Assembly: GCA_017454565.1 (NCBI GenBank)
Contig: JAFTCS010000056.1
Span: 1-5,599, forward strand
Origin: Clostridia bacterium
GTDB taxonomy: Bacteria; Bacillota; Clostridia; Oscillospirales; Acutalibacteraceae
Reading direction: 5' to 3'
Length of the DNA stretch: 5,599 nucleotides
A program made the translations under genes and the position numbers. The notes beneath the pieces were generated by a model. That model made no database searches. It was not told the DNA's origin and saw only the letters and a list, made by a program, of their open reading frames with translations. Shown piece by piece: positions 1-5,519 of the stretch (its first letter is position 1; the number at the start of each line of letters is the position of its first letter).

Positions 1-90
1 ACTATCCATTCAGAACATATTCGTTTTATTTATGAATTCGGCAAGTCTCAAAAAGATATTGCCGGTTTATTTGCTATGCTTGCTTCTTAA
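1..90 (+). CDS. C-terminal fragment of an unidentified protein (5' end outside window)
   Basis: Frame 1 is open from the first base to a TAA at 88-90 and gives the last 29 residues of a protein. The peptide is plausible as a real C-terminus: a helix-like stretch with Ile-Arg-Phe-Ile-Tyr, then Gly-Lys-Ser-Gln-Lys-Asp-Ile-Ala and a hydrophobic end. The Gln-x-x-Ile-Ala-x-x-Phe spacing recalls a helix-turn-helix, but it could equally be the last helix of a regulator such as a TetR-type protein. With so few residues no family can be assigned. It lies upstream of the Cys-rich gene on the same strand, separated by 143 nt of AT-rich DNA, so co-transcription is not evident. No GC-rich terminator follows it. 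Confidence 0.45.
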   Translation, partial: TIHSEHIRFIYEFGKSQKDIAGLFAMLAS

Positions 91-218
91 TATTTTTTGT
101 GCATTTTCACAACGGCTCATTAAATTTGCTCATTTATAGTAAGAATATTTTTGTCGTCTACTATAGTATAAGGGAACATTTTAATAGCAAAAGCATAATA
201 TGTGGTATACGCACCAAT

Positions 219-225
219 AAGGAGG
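219..225 (+). promoter_or_regulatory. Ribosome binding site that fixes the start of the Cys-rich gene
   Basis: A perfect AAGGAGG lies 8 nt before the ATG at 234. The same frame is open upstream to an ATG at 99. That upstream start has no Shine-Dalgarno sequence, and the extension is AT-rich with no similarity in style to the rest of the protein. The start at 234 is therefore chosen. Confidence 0.9.
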
Positions 226-233
226 AAAATGTA

Positions 234-1049
234 ATGCCAGAAAATGTTCTCTGCAACGGCTGCGAGGATTGCTACCCCAGCGACAAAATAAAAGAAGCCG
301 TCTGCATTAACGCTTCACGGATATACGATTCCTGCTCTGATAAGGATTGCCTCGAAGATCTTCCGCTTCTTCTGACTAAGCCCGGTCAGTGCATGATCGA
401 CAAAGCCGCTTCCGTCAGACTCAACGACGTCAGCGTCAGCACCGTATCTATCGGTTTGCAGCCTATTCCTTTCAACAAGGGCTTCTACGCCGTAGATATG
501 ACTTTCTACTTTGATGTATGCCTTGATGTATTCATGGCTCCCAACGCGCTTCCTATGCAGCTTAAGGGACTTGCCATCTTCTCAAAGCGGGCAGTGCTCT
601 TTGGCAGCGACGGCAGCGTACAGATATTCAGTTCTGAATGCAGCGATGAATGCGGTGACGGCCAGCGCTCAGCCACACGCACCTGTCCCAAGGCTGTCGT
701 ACAGGTTGCCGAGCCTATCCCGCTCTGCGCCAAGCTTGCCGACAAGCGCACCTGTGCCTGCATGCCCCAGTACCGCATTCCCGAGAGCATCATGCGCCGT
801 TACGGCGGCGAGTTCGTGCCCTCCGAGACCGACAAGCAGGTTCTTGTCTCCATCGGTCTTTTCTCCATCGTCCAGCTTGAGAGGAACGTCCAGATGCTCA
901 TTCCCGCCTACGACTTCTGCATTCCCCACAAGGAATGTGTTTCCAGCTCCGAAGACCCCTGTGAGCTTTTCAGCAGCATAGAATTCCCCACCAACGAATT
1001 CTTCCCCTCAAACATTCCCACTGACAAAAAGCCCTGCTGCGGCTGCTGA
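234..1049 (+). CDS. Conserved clostridial Cys-rich protein of unknown function
   Basis: A 271-residue protein with 20 cysteines (about 7%). The N-terminus has a Cys-x2-Cys-x2-Cys cluster (C7, C10, C13), then the segment IYDSCSDKDCLEDL at 30-43. The C-terminus ends in Pro-Cys-Cys-Gly-Cys. There is no signal peptide or membrane segment. From memory, it matches a family of uncharacterised proteins widespread in Clostridia. Features I recall as conserved are the DSC-x-DKDC-x-EDL block, PFN-x-GFY-x-VD near 79-88, LFGS-x-GS near 122-128, and SIGLFSIVQLER followed by LIPAYDFCIP at 206-231. The tail has DPCELF and FPTNEFFP. Function is unknown. The cysteine density suggests metal binding or disulfide cross-linking, for example in a spore or envelope layer, but that is inference. 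The gene stands alone between AT-rich DNA and a terminator. I found no convincing sigma-A promoter upstream. Confidence 0.85.
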   Translation: MPENVLCNGCEDCYPSDKIKEAVCINASRIYDSCSDKDCLEDLPLLLTKPGQCMIDKAASVRLNDVSVSTVSIGLQPIPFNKGFYAVDMTFYFDVCLDVFMAPNALPMQLKGLAIFSKRAVLFGSDGSVQIFSSECSDECGDGQRSATRTCPKAVVQVAEPIPLCAKLADKRTCACMPQYRIPESIMRRYGGEFVPSETDKQVLVSIGLFSIVQLERNVQMLIPAYDFCIPHKECVSSSEDPCELFSSIEFPTNEFFPSNIPTDKKPCCGC

Positions 1050-1063
1050 TTGCTGCTAAGCCC

Positions 1064-1104
1064 AAAACCCCGCCCGGGGGATTCTCGCCCCCGGACAGGG
1101 TTTT
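1064..1104. terminator. Bidirectional intrinsic terminator between convergent genes
   Basis: Two 17-nt arms (1064-1080 and 1088-1104) enclose a 7-nt loop. The arms start and end with AAAA and TTTT, so a U-tract follows the GC core on either strand. It lies 14 nt after the stop of the Cys-rich gene and 22 nt after the last stop on the minus strand. In the plus-strand RNA two positions are C/A mismatches. In the minus-strand RNA the same positions become U-G wobbles, so the stem is continuous and probably stronger in that direction. Confidence 0.85.
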
Positions 1105-1126
1105 ATCAATTGTTTTAATAATAGTC

Positions 1127-1240
1127 TTAGTTATCCTTTGAGGCAGCTTCTTCGGCTGCTTTTTTCTTTTGGTATTCCTCCTGAGCCTTCTGTGTCCGTA
1201 CTATCAGCTCGTCAATGGCTATCTGGTCATCCACGGACAT
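1127..1240 (-). pseudogene. Detached C-terminal part of a small membrane protein (frameshifted), or a 37-residue ORF
   Basis: From an ATG at 1240-1238 this frame reads 37 codons to a TAA at 1127-1129. The product is highly charged, rich in Glu, Lys, Gln and Ala, and looks like an amphipathic helix or coiled coil (residues about 5-33) ending Ser-Lys-Asp-Asn. It overlaps the end of the upstream membrane ORF by 14 nt in another frame. There is no proper ribosome binding site: only a GAGG directly touching the ATG. A GTG at 1249-1247 could extend it by three codons. Removing one G from the pair at 1231-1232 would join it to the upstream ORF as one 82-residue protein with an N-terminal membrane anchor and a charged tail. 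I therefore read it as the C-terminal half of a broken gene. Translational coupling of two separate ORFs is the alternative. Confidence 0.6.
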
Positions 1241-1376
1241 CCTCGTCACTCAGTACTCTCTTGTCATATACCAACGCCAAACCATAGAACACGCCCTTCA
1301 GAAATAAATATAAGATCGCCGCAGCAGCAAGGAGTGCCGACAGTTTTTTCCTGATGCTGTTTCCTCGTGTTTTCAT
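1227..1376 (-). CDS. Small single-pass membrane protein, N-terminal part (probably frameshifted)
   Basis: A 49-residue ORF with ATG at 1376-1374, preceded by GGGAGG at a 7-nt spacing, and TGA at 1227-1229. The N-terminus is basic (R4, R9, K10, K11). One hydrophobic segment follows at about 12-36, rich in Ala, Leu and Ile and interrupted by K27. A short charged end carries YDKRVLSDED. This pattern predicts an inner-membrane anchor with its N-terminus in the cytoplasm. The continuation in the next frame (1127-1240) is a charged helical tail, so the intact protein was probably 82 residues and the stop at 1227 results from a one-base insertion or a sequence error. No family is recognised. It follows the ychF terminator, so it needs its own promoter, for which there is only a weak candidate at 1430-1458. 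Confidence 0.65.
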   Translation of the reverse strand: MKTRGNSIRKKLSALLAAAAILYLFLKGVFYGLALVYDKRVLSDEDVRG

Positions 1377-1383
1377 AATAATA

Positions 1384-1389
1384 CCTCCC
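1384..1389 (-). promoter_or_regulatory. Ribosome binding site of the small membrane protein
   Basis: On the minus strand GGGAGG ends 7 nt before the ATG at 1376. It favours this start over the in-frame ATG at 1412, which has no comparable site. Its strength argues that the short ORF is, or was, truly translated. Confidence 0.75.
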
Positions 1390-1429
1390 GTCAAAAATTT
1401 TCTCACGATCATAAATTATTGTTATTAAA

Positions 1430-1458
1430 ATGTTACACCGTTTCACGCTATTTTGCAA
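1430..1458 (-). promoter_or_regulatory. Weak sigma-A-like promoter for the small membrane protein
   Basis: On the minus strand TTGCAA (1458-1453; 4 of 6 matches to TTGACA) is followed after 17 nt by TAACAT (1435-1430; 4 of 6 matches to TATAAT). Transcription would start near 1423, leaving a leader of about 47 nt. The position fits, since it lies just past the ychF terminator, but the match is modest in AT-rich DNA. Confidence 0.25.
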
Positions 1459-1477
1459 GGAAAAATCAAATAAAAAA

Positions 1478-1500
1478 GGGTTCCCCAAAAAGAGGAACCC
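1478..1500 (-). terminator. Intrinsic terminator of ychF
   Basis: A perfect 7-bp GC-containing stem (arms GGGTTCC and GGAACCC, 9-nt loop) begins 6 nt after the ychF stop codon. On the minus strand it is followed by TTTTTTA and further T-rich sequence (1477-1461). This is a standard Rho-independent terminator and separates ychF from the small membrane protein gene. Confidence 0.9.
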
Positions 1501-1506
1501 AATGAC

Positions 1507-2604
1507 TCATACATTGAATCTGAAAAGAACGATGTCGCCGTCTTTCATTACATATTCCTTGCCTTCCGAACGGACAAGCCCCTTTTCCTTTGCGGCAGCC
1601 ATAGAGCCGCAGCTCATAAGGTCGTCAAAAGCCACTACCTCGGCACGTATGAAACCGCGCTCAAAGTCGGTGTGTATCTTTCCGGCAGCCTGCGGAGCCT
1701 TGGTGCCTTTCTTTATCGTCCACGCACGAACCTCCGGCTTGCCTGCGGTAAGGTAAGAAATAAGCCCCAGCAAGTCATAACAGGCATTTATAAGTCTGTC
1801 CAGACCGGACTGCTCCAGACCCATTTCGGACAGGAAAAGCTCCTTTTCATCCGGCTCCATTCCGGATATCTCCGCCTCTATCTCAGCGCAGATAGGCAGA
1901 ACGCCGGCATGCTCTTCGGCAGCGATCTCCTTCACGACAGCAAAATAAGGGTTGCCGTCGGCACTGCCGTCCTTGAAATCCGTGTCGCTGAGGTTTGCGG
2001 CATAGATCACAGGCTTGTTGGTGAGGAGCGAAACGATAGAAAGCAGTTCAGCCTCCTCGGGTGTACAATCAACCGAACGTGCAGGCTTCCCTTCACCGAG
2101 AGCCTCCTTTACACGGTTGAAGAATTCCAGCTCGGCCTGATATTTCCTGTCGCCCTTGAGCAGCTTTGAGGTCTTGTCGATCCTCCTGTCAAGTATCTCC
2201 ATATCGGAAAGTATAAGCTCAAGGTTGATGGTCTCGATATCACGTCTTGGGTCGATGCTGCCCTCGACGTGAACTATGTCATCATTTTCAAAGCAGCGCA
2301 CCACATGTACAATAGCGTCCACCTCGCGAATATTCGCAAGGAACTTGTTGCCAAGACCCTCGCCCTTTGAAGCGCCCTTTACAAGACCTGCTATATCAAC
2401 GAATTCTATGGTTGCCGGAGTGTACTTTTCCGGCTCATACATTTCCGCTAACTTGTCAAGTCTGGGGTCAGGCACAGCCACAACGCCCACATTCGGCTCT
2501 ATGGTACAGAAAGGATAGTTTGCAGACTGTGCGCCTGCGTTTGTTATAGCATTGAACAGTGTGCTCTTACCCACATTGGGCAGACCTACGATTCCTAATT
2601 TCAT
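1507..2604 (-). CDS. ychF: Redox/translation-associated P-loop NTPase YchF (OLA1/Obg-like)
   Basis: A 365-residue cytoplasmic NTPase of the Obg-HflX superfamily. The family is near-universal, is usually about 363 residues, associates with ribosomes, and often prefers ATP over GTP. Visible motifs are: G1 GLPNVGKS at 7-14; G2 with T34 in NYPFCTIEPN; G3 DIAGLV at 70-75, where a hydrophobic residue replaces the usual catalytic Gln (a HAS-type NTPase); a helical coiled-coil arm at about 120-175; the nucleotide-specificity motif as NLSD at 204-207; a C-terminal TGS domain at about 281-364; and the signature end Asp-Gly-Asp to FRFNV. The G4 motif in this family is normally Asn-x-x-Glu, so the Asp is a mild deviation. 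The start is supported by AAGGAGA 10 nt upstream. It is followed by its own terminator, and no clear promoter is visible in the structured DNA upstream. Confidence 0.97.
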   Translation of the reverse strand: MKLGIVGLPNVGKSTLFNAITNAGAQSANYPFCTIEPNVGVVAVPDPRLDKLAEMYEPEKYTPATIEFVDIAGLVKGASKGEGLGNKFLANIREVDAIVHVVRCFENDDIVHVEGSIDPRRDIETINLELILSDMEILDRRIDKTSKLLKGDRKYQAELEFFNRVKEALGEGKPARSVDCTPEEAELLSIVSLLTNKPVIYAANLSDTDFKDGSADGNPYFAVVKEIAAEEHAGVLPICAEIEAEISGMEPDEKELFLSEMGLEQSGLDRLINACYDLLGLISYLTAGKPEVRAWTIKKGTKAPQAAGKIHTDFERGFIRAEVVAFDDLMSCGSMAAAKEKGLVRSEGKEYVMKDGDIVLFRFNV

Positions 2605-2614
2605 TTTATTTTGA

Positions 2615-2621
2615 TCTCCTT
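2615..2621 (-). promoter_or_regulatory. Ribosome binding site of ychF
   Basis: AAGGAGA on the minus strand lies 10 nt before the ATG at 2604. The start also matches the family, whose proteins begin a few residues before the G1 loop. Confidence 0.8.
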
Positions 2622-2646
2622 TTTTCTTGCGATATAGAGTAATAAG

Positions 2647-2724
2647 GCGAAGCTACGCCCTCGGCGCAGAGCACCCCAAGGGCACTTGTTTCACTGCGCC
2701 TGCGCTCCCAATTCGCTGGGGCGC
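2647..2724. repeat. GC-rich cluster of inverted repeats in the ychF upstream region
   Basis: Three nested or adjacent inverted repeats are visible. GGCG/CGCC lies at 2647-2650 and 2657-2660. A perfect 7-bp GGCGCAG/CTGCGCC lies at 2663-2669 and 2694-2700. A third stem, GCGC-T-CCCA paired with TGGGGCGC (2702-2710 and 2717-2724), has one bulged T and a 6-nt loop. The stretch is much more GC-rich than other intergenic DNA here and has no protein-like reading frame with a start signal. It resembles dispersed palindromic elements found between genes in gut Clostridia, but only one copy lies in this window. Confidence 0.5.
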
Positions 2725-2760
2725 GGGGCTGCGGTGGACACAATAGCTTGTCGTGGAAAC

Positions 2761-2802
2761 TCCCCCTGTCAGTTTCGCTGACATTCCCCTCAAAGCGGGG
2801 GA
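2761..2802. repeat. Nested palindromic element
   Basis: An outer 6-bp pair TCCCCC/GGGGGA (2761-2766 and 2797-2802) encloses a perfect inner hairpin TGTCAG/CTGACA (2767-2772 and 2778-2783, loop TTTCG). An alternative small stem TCCCC/GGGGA (2785-2789 and 2798-2802) competes with the outer pair. Neither strand has a U-tract after the stem, so it is not a normal intrinsic terminator, though it lies 45 nt after the membrane protein stop and could protect that mRNA end. The nested form looks like a REP- or MITE-type dispersed repeat. That is inference. Confidence 0.5.
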
Positions 2803-2846
2803 CATTTGGAGGACTTTGGACTTTTCATGCCGTCACGTCGGCAGGA

Positions 2847-3977
2847 TCACATCTTGTCGATCATATCAAGAAGGTCGGAGTATGCGCCGCTTTCGGTATC
2901 TCCGGGATCCTTCGCCGGAGCTGCCACCTGCGGCAGCTTGTCCTCGATACTTTCTTCCGTTTCCTGCTCCGGTTTTTCCTCCGGCTCAGCATCAGACCCG
3001 GTATTTTCTTCCGGGCTGTCCTCCGCATCCGTCTCGCTTTTCGACTCAGGAGAAATAACGTCATCAGGGATAGTAACCTTGAAGGGCTTTGCAGGAGCCT
3101 TTACTGGAAGTTCTTCGCTTTCATCGCCATCGGTATCCTCTTCCGTGCCGACAGCTCCGGAAGCAATGCTCTTTTCAGCTCCCGAAAGCATGTCGCGAAT
3201 GAGCAGAAAGGCATAAACACAAAGGAAGAAGTCACCCACAAGCGTGAGAATGTTGGTTATGGTGGGCTGTACTATCTGTGTGTCAACATTTGTGACCGTC
3301 TGGGGGCCTGTGAACATCTTGATGAACAGGTCAGCCACAACAATAAGACCTGTCATAATAAACACAGAACCGTAAACGGGCGCTCTGCGAACAGAAAGCT
3401 TATTGTTGACCCCTGCAAAATACATCGACTGATAATAGAAGAACAGCATCAGGAAGGCCACTTCGATTATGTCGAAAAGCTCAACCGCTTTGAGAGATTT
3501 GGTGGTATAGTCAACAAACAGGCTCACAAAACGCATGCAGCTCCAGATGGGCACTATAAGAGCCACCACAGGTATCTTCTTCATGCCGTTGCTGCCGGTG
3601 AACGAAATGCACGATTCATAAAGCAGTACAAAGCCCGCGGCAATCGCCAGAATATTCTCAACGATATTTACGCCGTTCCATGCAAGCAGTTGCACCACAC
3701 CCACGCCGATTATCATAACAGAGGCCAGAAAGCCGGACACACCGCAGGCAATATTCTTTGACGGTTCGGAGACAAACTCCTTTTTCCTGTCTGAAACCGA
3801 CATAACAAAGCCGATAACAAAAAGCAGTACAAACGCGCAGCCTACAATTATATTACACACATCGGAGCCAAGAAAAAAGCCGTTGCCGTTCAGATTGAAC
3901 ACAGTGTCGCCGATCTTGAATGTGAGTCCGATAAACGTAAGGATTATAGACGGTATCAAAAGTTTTTTCAATGTCAT
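2847..3977 (-). CDS. Multi-pass membrane protein with a long acidic cytoplasmic tail, unknown function
   Basis: A 376-residue protein in two parts. Residues 1-262 hold about eight hydrophobic segments (roughly 7-20, 40-60, 77-99, 105-122, 135-156, 165-187, 202-222 and 240-262). The loop after the second segment is basic (DRKKE). Residues 263-376 form a low-complexity tail rich in Glu, Asp, Pro and Ser, probably disordered, ending in a short hydrophobic/acidic peptide with YSDLLDMIDKM that could be a docking motif. No signature of a transporter, kinase or known enzyme is visible, and I do not recognise the family. The ATG at 3977 is chosen because AAAGGAG lies 8 nt before it; a GTG at 3986 overlaps that site. 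Only 19 nt separate it from the citrate synthase stop, so the two are probably co-transcribed. No intrinsic terminator with a U-tract follows. Confidence 0.85.
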   Translation of the reverse strand: MTLKKLLIPSIILTFIGLTFKIGDTVFNLNGNGFFLGSDVCNIIVGCAFVLLFVIGFVMSVSDRKKEFVSEPSKNIACGVSGFLASVMIIGVGVVQLLAWNGVNIVENILAIAAGFVLLYESCISFTGSNGMKKIPVVALIVPIWSCMRFVSLFVDYTTKSLKAVELFDIIEVAFLMLFFYYQSMYFAGVNNKLSVRRAPVYGSVFIMTGLIVVADLFIKMFTGPQTVTNVDTQIVQPTITNILTLVGDFFLCVYAFLLIRDMLSGAEKSIASGAVGTEEDTDGDESEELPVKAPAKPFKVTIPDDVISPESKSETDAEDSPEENTGSDAEPEEKPEQETEESIEDKLPQVAAPAKDPGDTESGAYSDLLDMIDKM

Positions 3978-3985
3978 TATCAGCA

Positions 3986-3992
3986 CTCCTTT
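3986..3992 (-). promoter_or_regulatory. Ribosome binding site that fixes the membrane protein start
   Basis: AAAGGAG on the minus strand is spaced 8 nt from the ATG at 3977. The in-frame GTG at 3986-3984 starts inside this site and so cannot be the initiator. Confidence 0.85.
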
Positions 3993-3996
3993 ATGA

Positions 3997-5361
3997 TTAT
4001 TTTCTTTCGCTGATCGGTATATATTTCTTTGAGCCGACCATAGCGCGGTATGCCGGACGGATAATCCTGCCGCCGTAGGTCACCTCTTCTATCCTGTGAG
4101 CACACCAGCCCGCTATTCTTGAAATAGCAAAAATAGGCGTGAACAGTTCGCTGGGGATGCCCAGCATATCATAAACAAAGCCGGAATAGAAATCCACGTT
4201 TGCGCATATCACCTTGCTGCTGCCCTTAACCTCCGCAAGCACAGACGGGGTAAGCTTTTCCACTGTCTTATAAAGCTCGTATTCACGGGTCATATTCTTT
4301 TCACGGGCAAGCTTTTCGGCAGTCTGCTTCAGAATAACCGCTCTCGGGTCGGAAAGCGTATATACAGCGTGTCCAAAGCCATAGATAAGGCCGGAACCGT
4401 CACATTTTTCTTTTCTTACGATCGCGGCAAGATAGTTGTATATCTCCTCCTCATCGCTCCAGTCCTTTACCTCTCTCTTCAGCTCCTCCATCATTTTGCG
4501 GACCCTCAGATTTGCGCCGCCGTGACGCGGACCCTTCAAAGCTCCGATAGCCGCGGATACGGTTGCGTATGTATCTGTACCCGAGGAAGAAAGCACTCTT
4601 GCCGCAAAGGTGGAGTTGTTGCCGCCGCCATGCTCGGCGTGGAGTATCATGCAAAGGTCAAGCAGCTTTGCCTCGGTATCCGTAAAGTGCATATCCGGAC
4701 GAAGCGCCCTGAGAATAGACTCGCTGGTAGAAAGCTTCAGATCAACCGGATGGAAGAACATGCTCTCCTTGTCAAAAGCTCTTTTCTTGACCTGATAAGC
4801 GTATGTCATTATGGTAGGCAGGCATGCAAGCACCGTTATGGACTGCCTCATAATATTCTCAAGGGAGGTGTCATCCGGATTATCGTCGTATGAATAAAGC
4901 ACAAGCACAGATCTGCCAAGCTTGTTCATTATGTCCTTTGAGGGAGATTTAATTATCATGTCCTCCACAAAGTTGTCGGGCAGTTCACGCAGCCAGCCGA
5001 GTGTGTCCTTGAAAGTTTCAAGCTGACTCTTAGTCGGCAGAGAGCCGAAAAGCAGCAGCCATGCGACCTCCTCATATCCGAAGCGGTCCTCTTCTATACA
5101 AGCCCTGATTATATCCTTTACATCGACGCCGCGATATGTGAGCTTGCCCTCATCGGGCACCTTCACGCCGTCATCCATCATAAAACCGTGAACATTGCAG
5201 ATATTGGTCAGTCCTGCCATTACGCCTGTACCGTCGGGATTGCGCAGACCTCTCTTGACGCCGTATGTCTGATAGTCCTTTGCGTTGAAACCGTTATGTC
5301 TTCTGTACTCGTCACAAAGATCCTTTAATCTCTCTTTGAGCAAATCTATATTGTTTGACAT
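3997..5361 (-). CDS. gltA: Citrate synthase
   Basis: Condenses oxaloacetate and acetyl-CoA to citrate in the cytoplasm. At 454 residues it is somewhat longer than typical bacterial enzymes (about 370-430). Catalytic elements are all present: H244 in LHAEHGGGN (E. coli H229 equivalent, oxaloacetate binding), H280 in GPRHGGAN (H264), H331 in GFGHAVY with R340 in DPRA (H305 region), D390 in NVDFYSG (D362), and R415 in ISRIAGW. This is the classical Si-type fold, not the unrelated clostridial Re-citrate synthase. A 2-methylcitrate synthase role cannot be excluded from sequence, but no prp genes are adjacent. The start at 5361 is preferred because GAGG lies 9 nt upstream. An ATG at 5376 would add five residues but has only a weak site. 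A near-consensus promoter drives it, and the membrane protein gene follows at 19 nt. Without aconitase or isocitrate dehydrogenase nearby, its likely use is 2-oxoglutarate and glutamate supply. Confidence 0.95.
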   Translation of the reverse strand: MSNNIDLLKERLKDLCDEYRRHNGFNAKDYQTYGVKRGLRNPDGTGVMAGLTNICNVHGFMMDDGVKVPDEGKLTYRGVDVKDIIRACIEEDRFGYEEVAWLLLFGSLPTKSQLETFKDTLGWLRELPDNFVEDMIIKSPSKDIMNKLGRSVLVLYSYDDNPDDTSLENIMRQSITVLACLPTIMTYAYQVKKRAFDKESMFFHPVDLKLSTSESILRALRPDMHFTDTEAKLLDLCMILHAEHGGGNNSTFAARVLSSSGTDTYATVSAAIGALKGPRHGGANLRVRKMMEELKREVKDWSDEEEIYNYLAAIVRKEKCDGSGLIYGFGHAVYTLSDPRAVILKQTAEKLAREKNMTREYELYKTVEKLTPSVLAEVKGSSKVICANVDFYSGFVYDMLGIPSELFTPIFAISRIAGWCAHRIEEVTYGGRIIRPAYRAMVGSKKYIPISERK

Positions 5362-5370
5362 TTCCTTATT

Positions 5371-5374
5371 CCTC
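5371..5374 (-). promoter_or_regulatory. Ribosome binding site favouring the shorter citrate synthase start
   Basis: GAGG on the minus strand lies 9 nt from the ATG at 5361. A second purine-rich AAGGA (5363-5367) is too close to that ATG to act. The alternative ATG at 5376 is preceded only by AAGAA with no spacing. Evidence is moderate. Confidence 0.55.
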
Positions 5375-5411
5375 ATTTCTTAAAGCATAAATCAATTCAT
5401 ACTTATACATA

Positions 5412-5440
5412 ATTTTACATCTTTTTATTTCTCCTGTCAA
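5412..5440 (-). promoter_or_regulatory. Near-consensus sigma-A promoter of citrate synthase
   Basis: On the minus strand a perfect TTGACA (5440-5435) is followed after exactly 17 nt by TAAAAT (5417-5412; 5 of 6 matches to TATAAT). Transcription should start near 5405, giving a leader of about 44 nt before the ATG at 5361. This is the strongest promoter in the window. It probably drives both citrate synthase and the downstream membrane protein. Confidence 0.85.
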
Positions 5441-5504
5441 TGTTTATCGCTCTATACTCAGGACAAACGCATGAAAATATGTATCCCCAAAAAAAGAACT
5501 GTAG

Positions 5505-5519
5505 TGTAATTTTTTTACA
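5505..5519. repeat. AT-rich inverted repeat TGTAA-N5-TTACA
   Basis: A perfect 5-5-5 dyad lies about 65 nt upstream of the citrate synthase -35 box. It overlaps the stop codon of the gene entering from the right edge. It could be an operator or part of a weak transcript end, but the sequence is AT-rich enough for chance occurrence. A second small dyad, TGTTA-N4-TAACA, lies at 5553-5566 inside the partial reading frame. Confidence 0.25.

Noticed and set aside
91..218. Promoter for the Cys-rich gene, including the TACTATAGTA palindrome at 159-168 and CATAAT at 194-199
   Set aside because: No -35/-10 pair with acceptable spacing could be assembled. The 10-nt palindrome and the -10-like hexamers are expected by chance in such AT-rich DNA. 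A sporulation sigma factor promoter cannot be judged by eye.
99..233. N-terminal extension of the Cys-rich protein from ATG 99
   Set aside because: There is no Shine-Dalgarno sequence before 99, the composition is intergenic-like, and a perfect AAGGAGG precedes the ATG at 234.
511..981. Plus-strand 156-residue frame within the Cys-rich gene
   Set aside because: It is an out-of-frame Ser/Pro/Ala-rich shadow without a ribosome binding site. The in-frame Cys-rich protein explains this DNA.
1672..2169. Plus-strand open frame opposite ychF
   Set aside because: It overlaps a certain gene on the other strand, and its product has no family features.
2605..2846. Riboswitch or structured leader for ychF
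   Set aside because: The hairpins do not match any riboswitch class I recognise, no terminator-antiterminator arrangement with a U-tract is present, and ychF is not known for such control. Palindromic intergenic repeats explain it better.
2748..3761. Long plus-strand open frame opposite the membrane protein gene
   Set aside because: It lies antisense to a gene with a good ribosome binding site and coherent membrane topology. Its product is a His/Arg-rich sequence with no domain logic and no start signal, so it is a shadow of the real gene's codon pattern.
4369..4893. Plus-strand open frame opposite citrate synthase
   Set aside because: It is antisense to an unmistakable citrate synthase with all catalytic residues. 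No ribosome binding site or recognisable protein is seen.
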